The notes: a model not told the origin generated them from the sequence alone. A stretch of DNA of 64,000 bases from Amycolatopsis albispora (GCF_003312875.1 NZ_CP015163.1:1178001-1242000), one strand, 5' to 3'; shown: positions 38,092 through 47,477, numbered from the stretch's first letter. Made by a program: numbers and translations.

Positions 38092-38144
38092 GGAACACCG
38101 TGAGCGGGTACGACCGGTTCGACCGAGTGAGGAGTGACGAGGCA

Positions 38145-39881
38145 ATGGCGCAGACGGTCCAGACAGTGCCGGAGAGCGCCGCGGGGGTCGGTGGGGCGGA
38201 GCGCACGGAAACGCCCGAACTGATCTCAGGCGGCCACCTCGTGGCGAAGGCACTCAAGGCCGAGGGCGTGGACGTGATCTTCACCCTCTGCGGCGGGCAC
38301 ATCATCGACATCTACGACGGCTGCGTGGACGAGGGCATCGACGTGGTCGACGTCCGCCACGAGCAGGTGGCCGCGCACGCGGCCGACGGGTACGCCCGGA
38401 TCACCGGCAAGCCGGGCTGCGCGGTGGTCACCGCCGGTCCCGGCACCACCGACGCGGTCACCGGCGTGGCGAACGCGCTGCGCGCGGAGAGCCCGATGCT
38501 GCTGATCGGCGGCCAGGGCGCGCTGTCCCAGCACAAGATGGGGTCCCTGCAGGACCTCCCGCACGTGGACATGATGACCCCGATCACCAAGTTCGCGGCC
38601 ACCGTGCCCGCCACCGAGCGCGCGGCGGACATCGTCTCGATGGCTTTCCGCGAATGCTTCCACGGCGCGCCGGGGCCGTCGTTCCTGGAGATCCCGCGTG
38701 ACGTGCTCGACGCGAAGGTCCCGGTGGACAAGGCCCGCGTGCCCGAGGCCGGGCACTACCGCGCCTCCACCCGCTCGGCCGGTGACCCGGTGGCCATCGA
38801 GAAACTGGCGGACCTGCTGGCGCACGCGGAAAAGCCGTGCGTGCTGCTGGGCAGCCAGGTGTGGACCTGCCGGGCCACCGAGGCGGCCACCGAGTTCGCG
38901 CGGCGGCTCAACGTACCGGCCTACATGAACGGTTCCGGCCGCGGCACGCTACCGCCCGGCGACCCGCACCACTTCCAGCTCTCGCGGCGCTACGCGTTCA
39001 ACAACGCCGACCTGATCATCATCGTCGGCACCCCGTTCGACTTCCGGATGGGGTACGGGCGCAGGCTTTCCCGCGAGGCCACCGTGGTGCAGGTCGACCT
39101 GGACTACCGCACCGTCGGCAAGAACCGCGACGTCGACCTCGGCATCGTCGGCGACGCCGGCCTGGTGCTGACCGCGGTCACCGCGGCCTCCACCGGCCGG
39201 ATCAGCAACGGCGCGGTCAAGCGCAAGGCGTGGCTGGAGGAGCTGCGCGCGGTGGAGAACGAGGCCTACCAGAAGCGCCTGCCGCGCCAGCTGTCCGACC
39301 AGAACCCGATCGACCCGTACCGCCTGGTGCACGAGATCAACGAGTTCCTCACCGAGGACTCCATCTACATCGGCGACGGCGGCGACATCGTCACCTTCTC
39401 CGGGCAGGTGGTGCAGCCGAAGGCACCGGGCAACTGGATGGACCCCGGTCCACTCGGGACACTCGGCGTCGGCGTGCCGTTCGCGATGGCGGCCAAGTAC
39501 GCCCGGCCGGAGTCCGAAGTGGTCTGCCTGTTCGGTGACGGCGCGTTCTCGCTGACCGGCTGGGACTTCGAGACCATGGTCCGGTTCAACCTGCCGTTCG
39601 TCGGCATCGTCGGGAACAACTCGTCGATGAACCAGATCCGCTACGGCCAGATCCAGAAGTACGGCGAACCACGCGGCCGGATCGGCAACACCCTGGGCGA
39701 CGTCCGCTACGACGAGTTCGCCCGCATGCTCGGCGGCTACGGCGAAGAGGTCCGCGACCCGGCGGACATCCGCCCGGCGCTCGAGCGCGCCCGTGAGTCC
39801 GGCAAGCCGTCGCTGATCAACGTCTGGGTCGATCCCGACGTCTACGCGCCGGGAACGATGAACCAGACCATGTACAAGTAG
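38145..39881 (+). CDS. oxc: Oxalyl-CoA decarboxylase
   Basis: The 578-residue thiamine-diphosphate enzyme converts oxalyl-CoA to formyl-CoA and CO2. The cofactor-activating Glu is in VRHEQVAAHAADGYARITG (E73), and the TPP/Mg motif GDGAFSLTGWDFETMVRFNLPF...GNNSSMNQ is at about residues 463-497. The C-terminal stretch ADIRPALERARESGKPSLINVWVDPDVYAPGTMNQTMYK matches oxalyl-CoA decarboxylases, whose usual length is about 570. ATG 38145 is chosen over an in-frame ATG at 38088 that overlaps the operator. It is the first gene of the oxc-frc-acyl-CoA ligase operon. Confidence 0.95.
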   Translation: MAQTVQTVPESAAGVGGAERTETPELISGGHLVAKALKAEGVDVIFTLCGGHIIDIYDGCVDEGIDVVDVRHEQVAAHAADGYARITGKPGCAVVTAGPGTTDAVTGVANALRAESPMLLIGGQGALSQHKMGSLQDLPHVDMMTPITKFAATVPATERAADIVSMAFRECFHGAPGPSFLEIPRDVLDAKVPVDKARVPEAGHYRASTRSAGDPVAIEKLADLLAHAEKPCVLLGSQVWTCRATEAATEFARRLNVPAYMNGSGRGTLPPGDPHHFQLSRRYAFNNADLIIIVGTPFDFRMGYGRRLSREATVVQVDLDYRTVGKNRDVDLGIVGDAGLVLTAVTAASTGRISNGAVKRKAWLEELRAVENEAYQKRLPRQLSDQNPIDPYRLVHEINEFLTEDSIYIGDGGDIVTFSGQVVQPKAPGNWMDPGPLGTLGVGVPFAMAAKYARPESEVVCLFGDGAFSLTGWDFETMVRFNLPFVGIVGNNSSMNQIRYGQIQKYGEPRGRIGNTLGDVRYDEFARMLGGYGEEVRDPADIRPALERARESGKPSLINVWVDPDVYAPGTMNQTMYK

Positions 39882-39893
39882 GGGAGTGCGGAG

Positions 39894-41126
39894 ATGACCA
39901 GCAAGGCGTTGGCGGGCGTTCGCGTGCTCGACATGACCCATGTGCAGTCCGGTCCGTCGTGCACGCAGGTGCTGGCGTGGCTCGGCGCGGACGTGGTGAA
40001 GCTGGAGGCGCCGTCCGGCGACATCACCCGCAAGCAGCTGCGTGATCTGCCCGATGTGGACAGTCTCTACTTCACCATGCTGAACAGCAACAAGCGCAGC
40101 ATCACGCTGAACATGAAAAGCGAGCGCGGCAAGCAGCTGTTCACCGAGATGGTGCCGCGGTTCGACATCCTGGTGGAGAACTTCGGGCCGGGCACCATCG
40201 AGCGGATGGGCTACGGCTGGGAGAAGCTGCAGGAGCTGAACCCGCGGCTGATCTACGCCTCCATCAAGGGTTTCGGCGAAGGGCCGTACAAGCACTTCAA
40301 GGCCTACGAGGTGGTCGCGCAGGCGATGGGCGGCTCGATGAGCACCACCGGCTTCGAGGACGGTCCGCCGCTGGCGACCGGCGCGCAGATCGGTGACTCC
40401 GGCACCGGCATCCACACCGTGGCCGGCATTCTCGCCGCGCTCTACCAGCGCGAGCACACCGGCCGGGGGCAGCGGGTCACCGTGGCCATGCAGCACGCGG
40501 TGCTGAACCTGTGCCGCGTGAAGCTGCGCGACCAGCAGCGGCTCAGCCACGGCGTGCTGGCCGAGTACCCGAACGACCAGTTCGGTGACGAGGTGCCGCG
40601 CTCGGGCAACGCCTCCGGCGGCGGGCAGCCGGGCTGGGCGGTGCGGTGCGCGCCGGGCGGGCCGAACGACTACGTGTACGTGATCGTGCAGCCGGTCGGC
40701 TGGGAGCCGATCGCGAGGCTGATCGGCCGCCCCGAACTGGCCGACGACCCCGAATGGGCCACGCCGGAGGCGCGGCTGCCCAAGCTGGACAAGATGTTCC
40801 AGCTGATCGAGGAGTGGACGATCAACCACAGCAAGTGGGAGGTGCTCGCGAAGCTCAACGCGCACAACGTGCCGTGCGGGCCGATCATGTCCACCAAGGA
40901 GCTGATCGAGGACACCTCGCTGGCCGACAACGACATGGTGGTGCGCGTCGAGCACCCCGAGCGCGGCGAGTTCACCACCGTCGGCTGCCCGATCAAGCTG
41001 TCGGACTCCCCGGTCGAGGTCGAGCGCTCCCCGCTGCTGGGGGAGCACAACCAGGAAATCTACGGCAGCGAGCTGGGCGTGGACGCCACCGAACTGGCCG
41101 AACTGCAAGCGAACGGAGTGATCTGA
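39894..41126 (+). CDS. frc: Formyl-CoA:oxalate CoA-transferase (class III)
   Basis: This 410-residue CaiB/BaiF-family enzyme moves CoA from formyl-CoA (or another acyl-CoA) to oxalate. Family motifs are [51 protein letters not shown], and [18 protein letters not shown], whose Asp168 corresponds to the catalytic Asp that carries the acyl anhydride. The [21 protein letters not shown] glycine loop is the flexible active-site loop of formyl-CoA transferases. It follows oxc by 12 bases with GGAG-type spacing, so the two act as one cycle: formate leaves, oxalate is activated. Confidence 0.93.
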   Translation: MTSKALAGVRVLDMTHVQSGPSCTQVLAWLGADVVKLEAPSGDITRKQLRDLPDVDSLYFTMLNSNKRSITLNMKSERGKQLFTEMVPRFDILVENFGPGTIERMGYGWEKLQELNPRLIYASIKGFGEGPYKHFKAYEVVAQAMGGSMSTTGFEDGPPLATGAQIGDSGTGIHTVAGILAALYQREHTGRGQRVTVAMQHAVLNLCRVKLRDQQRLSHGVLAEYPNDQFGDEVPRSGNASGGGQPGWAVRCAPGGPNDYVYVIVQPVGWEPIARLIGRPELADDPEWATPEARLPKLDKMFQLIEEWTINHSKWEVLAKLNAHNVPCGPIMSTKELIEDTSLADNDMVVRVEHPERGEFTTVGCPIKLSDSPVEVERSPLLGEHNQEIYGSELGVDATELAELQANGVI

Positions 41127-41127
41127 G

Positions 41128-43275
41128 TTGGGCAGCACCGATACCGCCGCGAGCAGGGAAGTCCGGGAAGTCCTCGACAAGGTGCGGGCCGAGGGGCGGG
41201 CGGCGCTGACCGCGCCCGAAGGCAGGCGGATCTGCGAGGCCTACGGCATCCCGACCCCCGGCGAAGGACTGGCCACCACCGAGGACGAAGCCGCGAAACT
41301 GGCCGCGGACCTCGGTTTCCCGGTGGCGCTGAAGATCGTCTCACCGGACATCCTGCACAAGACCGACGCCGGCGGTGTGCTCGTCGGGGTCAACAGCGCG
41401 GACGAGGTGCGGGAGGGTTACCGCAAGATCCTGGCCAACGCCAAGGCGTACAACGCTTCCGCGGAGATCGCCGGCATCCAGGTGCAGCAGATGCTCGGCG
41501 GTGGCCAGGAGGTGATCATCGGCGCGACCACCGACCCGACCTTCGGCAAGGTGGTCGCCTTCGGCCTCGGCGGCGTGCTGGTCGAGGTGCTCAAGGACAT
41601 CACCTTCCGGCTGGCGCCGATCGACGCGGGCGAAGCGCGGTCCATGCTGGACGGTATCGAGGCGGCCGAGGTGCTGCGCGGGGTGCGTGGCGCGGACCCG
41701 GTGGACGCCGAGGCGCTGGCCGCGGTGATCGAGCGGGTTTCCCGGCTGGTCACCGACTTCCCGGAAATCGCCGAGGTGGACCTCAACCCGGTGTTCGCCA
41801 CCAAGGACTCCGCCACCGCGGCCGACGTCCGGATCCTGGTGGAGACCGGCGAGGTCGCCGAGCCGGTGCGGCCGGAGCCCGAGGAGATCCTGCGGGTGAT
41901 GACGAAGCTGATGAACCCGGCCGCGGTGGCGGTGATCGGCGCGTCGAACGAGCAGGGCAAGATCGGCAACTCGGTGATGCGCAACCTGATCGGCGGCGGG
42001 TACGCGGGGCAGATCTACCCGATCAACCCCAAGTCCGACGAGGTCGAGGGCCGCCAGGCGTTCAAGGCCATCGGGGACGTACCGGGCGAAATCGACGTCG
42101 CGGTGTTCGCCATCCCGGCGAAGTTCGTGCCCGGCGCGCTGGAGGAATGCGGTGCCAAGGGCGTCTCGGCGGCGGTGCTGATCCCGTCCGGGTTCGCCGA
42201 GACGGGCAACGTGGAACTGCAGGACCAGGTGGTCGAAGTGGCCCGGCGGCACGGGATCCGCCTGCTCGGGCCGAACATCTACGGCTACTACTACACGCCG
42301 AGCAACCTGTGCGCCACCTTCTGCACGCCGTACGACGTGCGCGGCGGGGTCGCGCTGACCTCGCAGAGCGGCGGGATCGGCATGGCCATCCTCGGCTTCA
42401 GCCGGACCACGAAGATGGGCGTGTCGGCCATCGTCGGGCTGGGCAACAAGTCCGATGTGGACGAGGACGACCTGCTCACCTTCTTCGAGCACGACGACAA
42501 CACCACCTGCGTGGCGATGCACCTGGAGGACCTCAAGGACGGCAGGGCCTTCGTCGACGCGGCACGCCGGATCACCAAGAAGAAGCCGGTGGTGGTGCTC
42601 AAGGCGGGCCGGACCGCGCTCGGCGCGCGGGCGGCCAGCTCGCACACCGGCGCGCTGGCCGGTGACGACAAGGTCTACGACGACATCCTGCGGCAGGCCG
42701 GGGTGGTGCGCGCGCCCGGGTTGAACGAAATGCTCGAATACGCCCGCGGCCTGCCCCTGCTGCCCACCCCGCAGGGGGAGAACGTCGTGATCATCACCGG
42801 TGCGGGTGGTTCGGGCGTGCTGCTGTCGGACGCGTGTGTCGAGGCTGGACTGTCCCTGATGGACATTCCGCCCGATCTGGACGAATCCTTCCGCAAGTTC
42901 ATCCCGCCGTTCGGCGCGGCGGGCAACCCGATCGACATCACCGGCGGCGAACCGCCGTCGACCTACGAGGCCACGGTCCGGCTCGGGCTGACCGACGAGC
43001 GCATCCACGCGCTGATCCTCGGTTACTGGCATACCATCGTCACCCCGCCGATGGTCTTCGCCGAGCTGATCGCCCGGGTCGTGCGGGAGGCCAGGGACCA
43101 GGGCATCGACAAGCCCGTGGTGGCCTCACTGGCGGGGGACACCGAGGTCGAGCAGGCCTGCGAGTACCTGTTCGACCACGGCGTCGTGGCGTATCCGTAC
43201 ACCACCGAGCGCCCGGTCCAGGTGCTCGGCGCGAAGTACCGGTGGGCGCGGTCGGCCGGGCTGCTGCGCCCCTGA
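41128..43275 (+). CDS. Fused ADP-forming acyl-CoA synthetase (ATP-grasp first, CoA-ligase second)
   Basis: The 715-residue protein belongs to the NDP-forming acyl-CoA synthetase superfamily, with beta-like ATP-grasp domain first (about 1-240; FPVALKIVSPDILHKTDAGGVLVGV) and the CoA-binding/ligase alpha domains after (from about 260; VAVIGASNEQGKIGNSVMRNLI). The phospho-His is in SSHTGALAGDDKVYDDILRQAG. Many relatives have the opposite order. The TTG start at 41128, two bases after the frc stop, has GGAG eight bases upstream. Located third in the oxc-frc operon, it may conserve formyl-CoA energy as ATP or make oxalyl-CoA or formyl-CoA; its substrate is unproven. Confidence 0.88.
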   Translation: MGSTDTAASREVREVLDKVRAEGRAALTAPEGRRICEAYGIPTPGEGLATTEDEAAKLAADLGFPVALKIVSPDILHKTDAGGVLVGVNSADEVREGYRKILANAKAYNASAEIAGIQVQQMLGGGQEVIIGATTDPTFGKVVAFGLGGVLVEVLKDITFRLAPIDAGEARSMLDGIEAAEVLRGVRGADPVDAEALAAVIERVSRLVTDFPEIAEVDLNPVFATKDSATAADVRILVETGEVAEPVRPEPEEILRVMTKLMNPAAVAVIGASNEQGKIGNSVMRNLIGGGYAGQIYPINPKSDEVEGRQAFKAIGDVPGEIDVAVFAIPAKFVPGALEECGAKGVSAAVLIPSGFAETGNVELQDQVVEVARRHGIRLLGPNIYGYYYTPSNLCATFCTPYDVRGGVALTSQSGGIGMAILGFSRTTKMGVSAIVGLGNKSDVDEDDLLTFFEHDDNTTCVAMHLEDLKDGRAFVDAARRITKKKPVVVLKAGRTALGARAASSHTGALAGDDKVYDDILRQAGVVRAPGLNEMLEYARGLPLLPTPQGENVVIITGAGGSGVLLSDACVEAGLSLMDIPPDLDESFRKFIPPFGAAGNPIDITGGEPPSTYEATVRLGLTDERIHALILGYWHTIVTPPMVFAELIARVVREARDQGIDKPVVASLAGDTEVEQACEYLFDHGVVAYPYTTERPVQVLGAKYRWARSAGLLRP

Positions 43276-43358
43276 GACCGGGCGTGCGGCCGGGAGGGGG
43301 TCTCCACGCGAGCGAGGTAAATGCGGTGTGACTACAACGCGGTGAAACGGAGAGGCCA

Positions 43359-44867
43359 ATGGTGGATTCTTCGAAAGTGCCGATCTCGGGATCGGCGAGT
43401 GGTGAGGCCGCGGCCTCACCAGCCGGGGAACGGGTGTGGAAGGCTGGCGGCCTCGAGCCGATGCCGATCCGCCCGCTGCCCGAGGCCCCACCCTCCATCC
43501 ACATCCTCGGGCCGACGGTGTTCCTGGTGGCGCTCGGCGTCGGCATGGGCGAGTCCTACATGTGGCCGAGGCTGGTGCTGGTGTTCGGGCCCGACATCCG
43601 GTGGCTGTTCCTGATCGGCGTGACGCTGCAGGCCATCGTGATGCTGGAAATGGCGCGGTACGCGATGGCGACCGGGGAGAGCATCTTCACCGGCGCCGCG
43701 CGCATCTTCAAGCCGCTGATGTGGTTCTTCTTCGCGGTGGCGATCCTCGTCTACATCTGGCCGGGGCACGTCTCGGCCGGGGCGGCGGCACTGGAGGAGA
43801 TAACCGGCATACCGTGGGTGGTGGCCGCCTGCGTGGGCCTGGTGCTGGTCGGCGTCATCTTCAGCCTGGCCAAGGTGGTCTACAACCTGCTGGAGAACCT
43901 GCTCTCGATCATGATCGGGCTGCTGGTGCTCGGCACCGCGGTGGTGGCCTCCATGGTGGGCAACTGGAGCGACGTGACCAGCACGCTGTCCGGCATGTTC
44001 GCCTTCGGGTACTTCCCGCAGGAGGCGATGTCGTCGACCTGGTTCCCGATCGTGGTCGGTTCGATCGCCTTCGCCGGGCCGTCCGGCATGCAGCAGATGT
44101 GGTACACGCTGCACCTGCGCGACAGCGGCGCCGCGATGGGCAGCCACATCCCCAAGATCCGCGGCCTGCGGCACGCCGGCAACGAGGAGCAGATGCCCTC
44201 GCGCGGGTACATGTTCGACACCTCCGACCCGGAGGAGATGCGCAAGTGGAAGGGCTGGCGGCGCTGGGTCACCTTCGACGCGCTGCTGTTGTTCTGGGGC
44301 GTCACGATGCTGGTGACGATCTCGTTCACGGTGCTGGCCCGCGCGGCGGACCGCAACAGCCCCGACGTCAAGGCGCTGATCGAGGCCGGGGAGCGGGAAG
44401 CGGCGCTGAGCGCGATGTCGGACACCTTCTCCTCGGTCGGCGGGCCGGTGCTCGGCACGGTGTTCCTCGGCTTCATCGCGCTGATCGGGATGAACGCCAC
44501 GCTGGGCCTGTTCGACTCGTTCTCCCGCGGTCAGGCGGACATGACCTACTTCTTCGTGCCCGGCGCGAAGAAGCTGAAGATGTCGCACCTGTACGCGGGC
44601 TTCCTGTGGGGCCTGATCCTGTTCGGCATCGGCATCCTGCTGTTCGGCCCGGCGGACGGCCCGAGCCAGATCCTGGACGTGCTGGCGTTCCTGTCGGCGT
44701 TCTCCATGGGTGCCTACTGCGTGGTGCTGCTGCTGGTGAACAACCGGCTGCTGCCGAAACCGATCCGGCCCAAGCTGTGGACGAACCTGGTGATCGGCTT
44801 CGGCGCGCTGTTCTACCTCGGCATGCTGTTCTACAGCCTGATCCGCTTCGGCGTGGTGCTGGACTGA
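43359..44867 (+). CDS. Non-canonical Nramp-like transporter
   Basis: This 502-residue protein has about 11 membrane helices and overall resembles Nramp-related transporters (LGPTVFLVALGVGMGESYMWPRLV in helix 1, AGPSGMQQMWYTLHL in helix 6). The canonical metal-binding motifs DPGN (helix 1) and MPH (helix 6) are absent: helix 1 reads GVGMGESYM, and helix 6 reads SGMQQMW. It is therefore unlikely to be an ordinary Mn/Fe importer. A ~45-residue disordered N-terminus precedes helix 1. It sits 83 bases after the acyl-CoA ligase in the oxalate island and overlaps by one base with a small membrane protein gene, so an organic acid or atypical cation role is possible. Confidence 0.8.
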   Translation: MVDSSKVPISGSASGEAAASPAGERVWKAGGLEPMPIRPLPEAPPSIHILGPTVFLVALGVGMGESYMWPRLVLVFGPDIRWLFLIGVTLQAIVMLEMARYAMATGESIFTGAARIFKPLMWFFFAVAILVYIWPGHVSAGAAALEEITGIPWVVAACVGLVLVGVIFSLAKVVYNLLENLLSIMIGLLVLGTAVVASMVGNWSDVTSTLSGMFAFGYFPQEAMSSTWFPIVVGSIAFAGPSGMQQMWYTLHLRDSGAAMGSHIPKIRGLRHAGNEEQMPSRGYMFDTSDPEEMRKWKGWRRWVTFDALLLFWGVTMLVTISFTVLARAADRNSPDVKALIEAGEREAALSAMSDTFSSVGGPVLGTVFLGFIALIGMNATLGLFDSFSRGQADMTYFFVPGAKKLKMSHLYAGFLWGLILFGIGILLFGPADGPSQILDVLAFLSAFSMGAYCVVLLLVNNRLLPKPIRPKLWTNLVIGFGALFYLGMLFYSLIRFGVVLD

Positions 44868-45424
44868 TGGGCGCGCCGGGTACCCAACGTTTCCGCCGTC
44901 TCGGTGAGCTGGCTTTCCCCGGGTTCGCCGTGGGCACCCTGGCCGGGGTGGTGGCGGGCGGGCTGACCGCGCTCGCCGGGCAGCCGGCCGGCTGGGCGAT
45001 GGTCTCCGCGGTGGCGCTCGCGCTGCCACTGGGGCTCGTCGGCGGGCTGTACAGCCTGCTGATGACCGCGGGCAAGGTCCGGCCGGGCACCTTCGCCCCG
45101 GCCGCGCTGCTCTGGCTGGTCGGCTTCCCGCTGGCCAGGCTGTTCCAGGAGGCGGCCGCGCGCTACGCCATCCTCGGTGAGCCGGGAGTACCGGCCGACG
45201 TGCTCGGTTTCCTGGCCTTCCAGGCGATCGTGAGCGCCGGTTTCGCCATCGGTTTCCTGTGGATGCACGAGCGCATCGCACCGCAGTGGCTGGCGAAGGT
45301 GGCCACGCGCAATCCGGACGCCGCGCTGGCCTACGACCGGTACGCGGCGCATTCGCGGCTGCTGTACTCCGCCAAGCAGGCCCGGCGGGAGGCGAAGGCC
45401 AAGGCCCGCGCCAACCGCCGCTAG
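44867..45424 (+). CDS. Small membrane protein partner of the Nramp-like transporter
   Basis: The 185-residue protein has four hydrophobic segments, at about residues 20-40, 45-70, 78-98 and 115-140, then a cytosolic Lys/Arg/Ala-rich tail (SAKQARREAKAKARANRR). It starts at ATG 44867, sharing one base with the transporter stop (TGATG), which suggests coupled translation and a functional link. No known family is recognised; it could be an auxiliary subunit. Confidence 0.75.
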   Translation: MGAPGTQRFRRLGELAFPGFAVGTLAGVVAGGLTALAGQPAGWAMVSAVALALPLGLVGGLYSLLMTAGKVRPGTFAPAALLWLVGFPLARLFQEAAARYAILGEPGVPADVLGFLAFQAIVSAGFAIGFLWMHERIAPQWLAKVATRNPDAALAYDRYAAHSRLLYSAKQARREAKAKARANRR

Positions 45425-45451
45425 GCAAGTGGACCACGGAGAAAGGTGACC

Positions 45452-46408
45452 ATGGACTTTCCCGCCTGGGTGTGGATGGTGACCGTGGCCGTGCTGGCCG
45501 CCGTCATCCTGCTCGACTTCTGGCTGGTGGCCCGCAATCCCCGCGATCCCTCGCTGCGCGAGTGCTCCGGGTGGGTCGCGCTCTACGTCAGCCTGGCCGC
45601 GGTGTTCGGCCTGGGCCTGGTGGTCTTCGCCGGGCCGCAGGCAGGCGGCGAGTTCTTCGCCGGCTGGCTCACCGAGTACTCGCTTTCGGTGGACAACCTG
45701 TTCGTTTTCGTGATCATCATGGGCACCTTCGCGGTGCCGAAACCCTACCGGCAGAAGGTGCTGCTGGTGGGCATCGTGCTGGCCCTGCTGATGCGCGCGG
45801 TGTTCATCGCCGTGGGCGCGCAGGCGCTGGAGAGCTTCGCCTGGCTGTTCTACGTCTTCGGCGCCTTCCTGGTGTTCACCGCGTGGAAACTGCTGCGGCA
45901 CAACGGAGAAGAGGAGGACTTCAAGGAGAACGCGCTGCTGCGGCTGACCAAGCGGGTGCTGCCGACCGCCGAGCACTACGACGGCGCCCGGCTGGTGACC
46001 AAAGTGGACGGACGTCGGCTGGTCACCCCGATGTTGATCGTGATGGTCGCCATCGGCACCACCGACCTGCTGTTCGCGCTGGACTCCATCCCGGCCATCT
46101 TCGGCCTGACCAAGGAGCCCTACCTGGTCTTCACCGCGAACGCCTTCGCGCTGATGGGCCTGCGCCAGCTGTTCTTCCTGATCGGCGGGCTGCTGGACAA
46201 GCTGGTCTACCTCAGCTACGGGCTCGCCGTGGTGCTGGGCTTCATCGGGATCAAGCTGGTGCTGGAGGCACTGCACCACGACGGGGTGCCCTGGGCACCG
46301 GCCATCCCCATCGTGGTGTCGTTGTCGGTGATCGCCGGCACGCTGGCCGTGACCACGGTGGCGAGCCTGCTCAAGACGCGGTCGGACCCGGTCACCACCA
46401 CCTCGTGA
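45452..46408 (+). CDS. TerC/Alx-family membrane protein
   Basis: This 318-residue protein has 8-9 helices with the TerC signature SLSVDNLFVFVIIMGTF and TTDLLFALDSIPAIFGLTKEPYLVFTANAFALMGLRQLFFL, both carrying the conserved membrane aspartates. TerC-like proteins are linked to manganese efflux, metallation of exported proteins and tellurite resistance. ATG 45452 has GGAGAAAGG upstream. It lies 27 bases after the small membrane protein gene and could be the last gene of the oxc transcript; oxalate chelates divalent metals, so a metal-handling role would make sense (inference). Confidence 0.92.
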   Translation: MDFPAWVWMVTVAVLAAVILLDFWLVARNPRDPSLRECSGWVALYVSLAAVFGLGLVVFAGPQAGGEFFAGWLTEYSLSVDNLFVFVIIMGTFAVPKPYRQKVLLVGIVLALLMRAVFIAVGAQALESFAWLFYVFGAFLVFTAWKLLRHNGEEEDFKENALLRLTKRVLPTAEHYDGARLVTKVDGRRLVTPMLIVMVAIGTTDLLFALDSIPAIFGLTKEPYLVFTANAFALMGLRQLFFLIGGLLDKLVYLSYGLAVVLGFIGIKLVLEALHHDGVPWAPAIPIVVSLSVIAGTLAVTTVASLLKTRSDPVTTTS

Positions 46409-46413
46409 GCTGA

Positions 46414-46605
46414 TCAGGAGACCGGAGCGTTCCGTTCGCCGCCCGCCGCCGCCTCACGGCGCAGGTAGTCTTCGACTTCGGTGCCGGGGTCGCGGCGGGC
46501 GGCCTCCATCGCGGTCGCCAGGCCGAGGCCCATCGCGCGGCCGTCGGCGTTGAAGCCGCGGGGCGCGCCGAGCACGTCCTTGATCAGTTCCTTCATCGTG
46601 CGCAT
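46414..46605 (-). CDS. Small hypothetical protein
   Basis: The 63-residue protein (MRTMKELIKDVLGAPRGFNADGRAMGLGLATAMEAARRDPGTEVEDYL) is soluble and helical. It starts at ATG 46605 with AAGGTG upstream and ends five bases from the convergent TerC gene. The codon pattern fits coding sequence, but no family is recognised. Confidence 0.55.
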   Translation of the reverse strand: MRTMKELIKDVLGAPRGFNADGRAMGLGLATAMEAARRDPGTEVEDYLRREAAAGGERNAPVS

Positions 46606-46724
46606 AACTGTTTCACCTTCTTTCTGGAGGTACCCAGGTTCCTGTTCACCGGGGTGGCCGCCGTTGGCCGCCCCGGTGCCGGGGTCTTCGGGGTTTTCGG
46701 TGGGGATGGGTGGCGCGGGCGGGA

Positions 46725-47477
46725 TTACCGCCGCGCGGACGCGGTGCCGGGGCGGCGGCGGGTGCGCACCAGTGCCGGCGGCTGCTCGGGCTGCGCGGCG
46801 GACTTGCGCTGGTCCAAATAGGACTTGCGGGTCCGCTCGGTGTGCTCGCGCATGATCCTGGCGGCCGCCTCGGCGTCACCGCGTTCGATGGCGTCGACCA
46901 TCTTCGCGTGCTCCTGCCAGGACTTCTTGCCGCGCTGGCGGGCGATCGGCGTGTAGTACCAGCGCACCCGGCGGTCGACCTGGGTGGCGAAGTCGAGCAG
47001 TACGCGGTTCCCGGACAGCTCGGTCACGCAGCGGTGCAGTGCCGCGTTGGCCTCCACCATGCCTTCGATGTCGTCGGTGGCGACCGCGGCTTCGCCCTGG
47101 CGGCACAGCTCGCGCAGCCGGGCCACGCCCGCCGCGTCCGCGTGCAGCGCCGCCAGGCGGGCGGATTCGGTCTCCAGCAGCGCCCGGACCACCAGCAGCT
47201 CGTCGGCCTCGGCCTCGGTGGGCACGTGGACGAAGGCGCCGTAGCCGGGGCGCAGGTCCACCCAGCCCTCGGAGTTCAGCAGTTGCAGGGCTTCCCGCAC
47301 CGGCTGCCGGGACACGCCCAGCATCTCCGCCAGCTCGCTTTCCACCAGGTGCTGGCCGGCGGCGAGGTGCCCGGAGATGATCAGCTCCTGCATCGACTGG
47401 TACACCCGCTCGCGCAGGGGTACCGGGCGGTCGATCCGGCGAGCCGCCATGCTTGTCGGCAACTCCGTCGGCTGCAT
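46725..47477 (-). CDS. GntR-family regulator (FCD), candidate oxalate regulon repressor
   Basis: This 250-residue regulator has a winged HTH (RVYQSMQELIISGHLAAGQHLVESELAEMLGVSRQPVREALQLLNSEGWV) and an FCD domain with ligand/metal residues (ANAALHRCVTELSGN, EHAKMVDAIERGDAEAAARIMREH). ATG 47477 has GGGGAG six bases upstream. Its own promoter has a copy of the element found at five other promoters of the oxalate island, consistent with autorepression and control of the whole set. The C-terminal ~30 residues are a basic tail. The inducer might be oxalate, oxalyl-CoA or glyoxylate. Confidence 0.88.
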   Translation of the reverse strand: MQPTELPTSMAARRIDRPVPLRERVYQSMQELIISGHLAAGQHLVESELAEMLGVSRQPVREALQLLNSEGWVDLRPGYGAFVHVPTEAEADELLVVRALLETESARLAALHADAAGVARLRELCRQGEAAVATDDIEGMVEANAALHRCVTELSGNRVLLDFATQVDRRVRWYYTPIARQRGKKSWQEHAKMVDAIERGDAEAAARIMREHTERTRKSYLDQRKSAAQPEQPPALVRTRRRPGTASARR

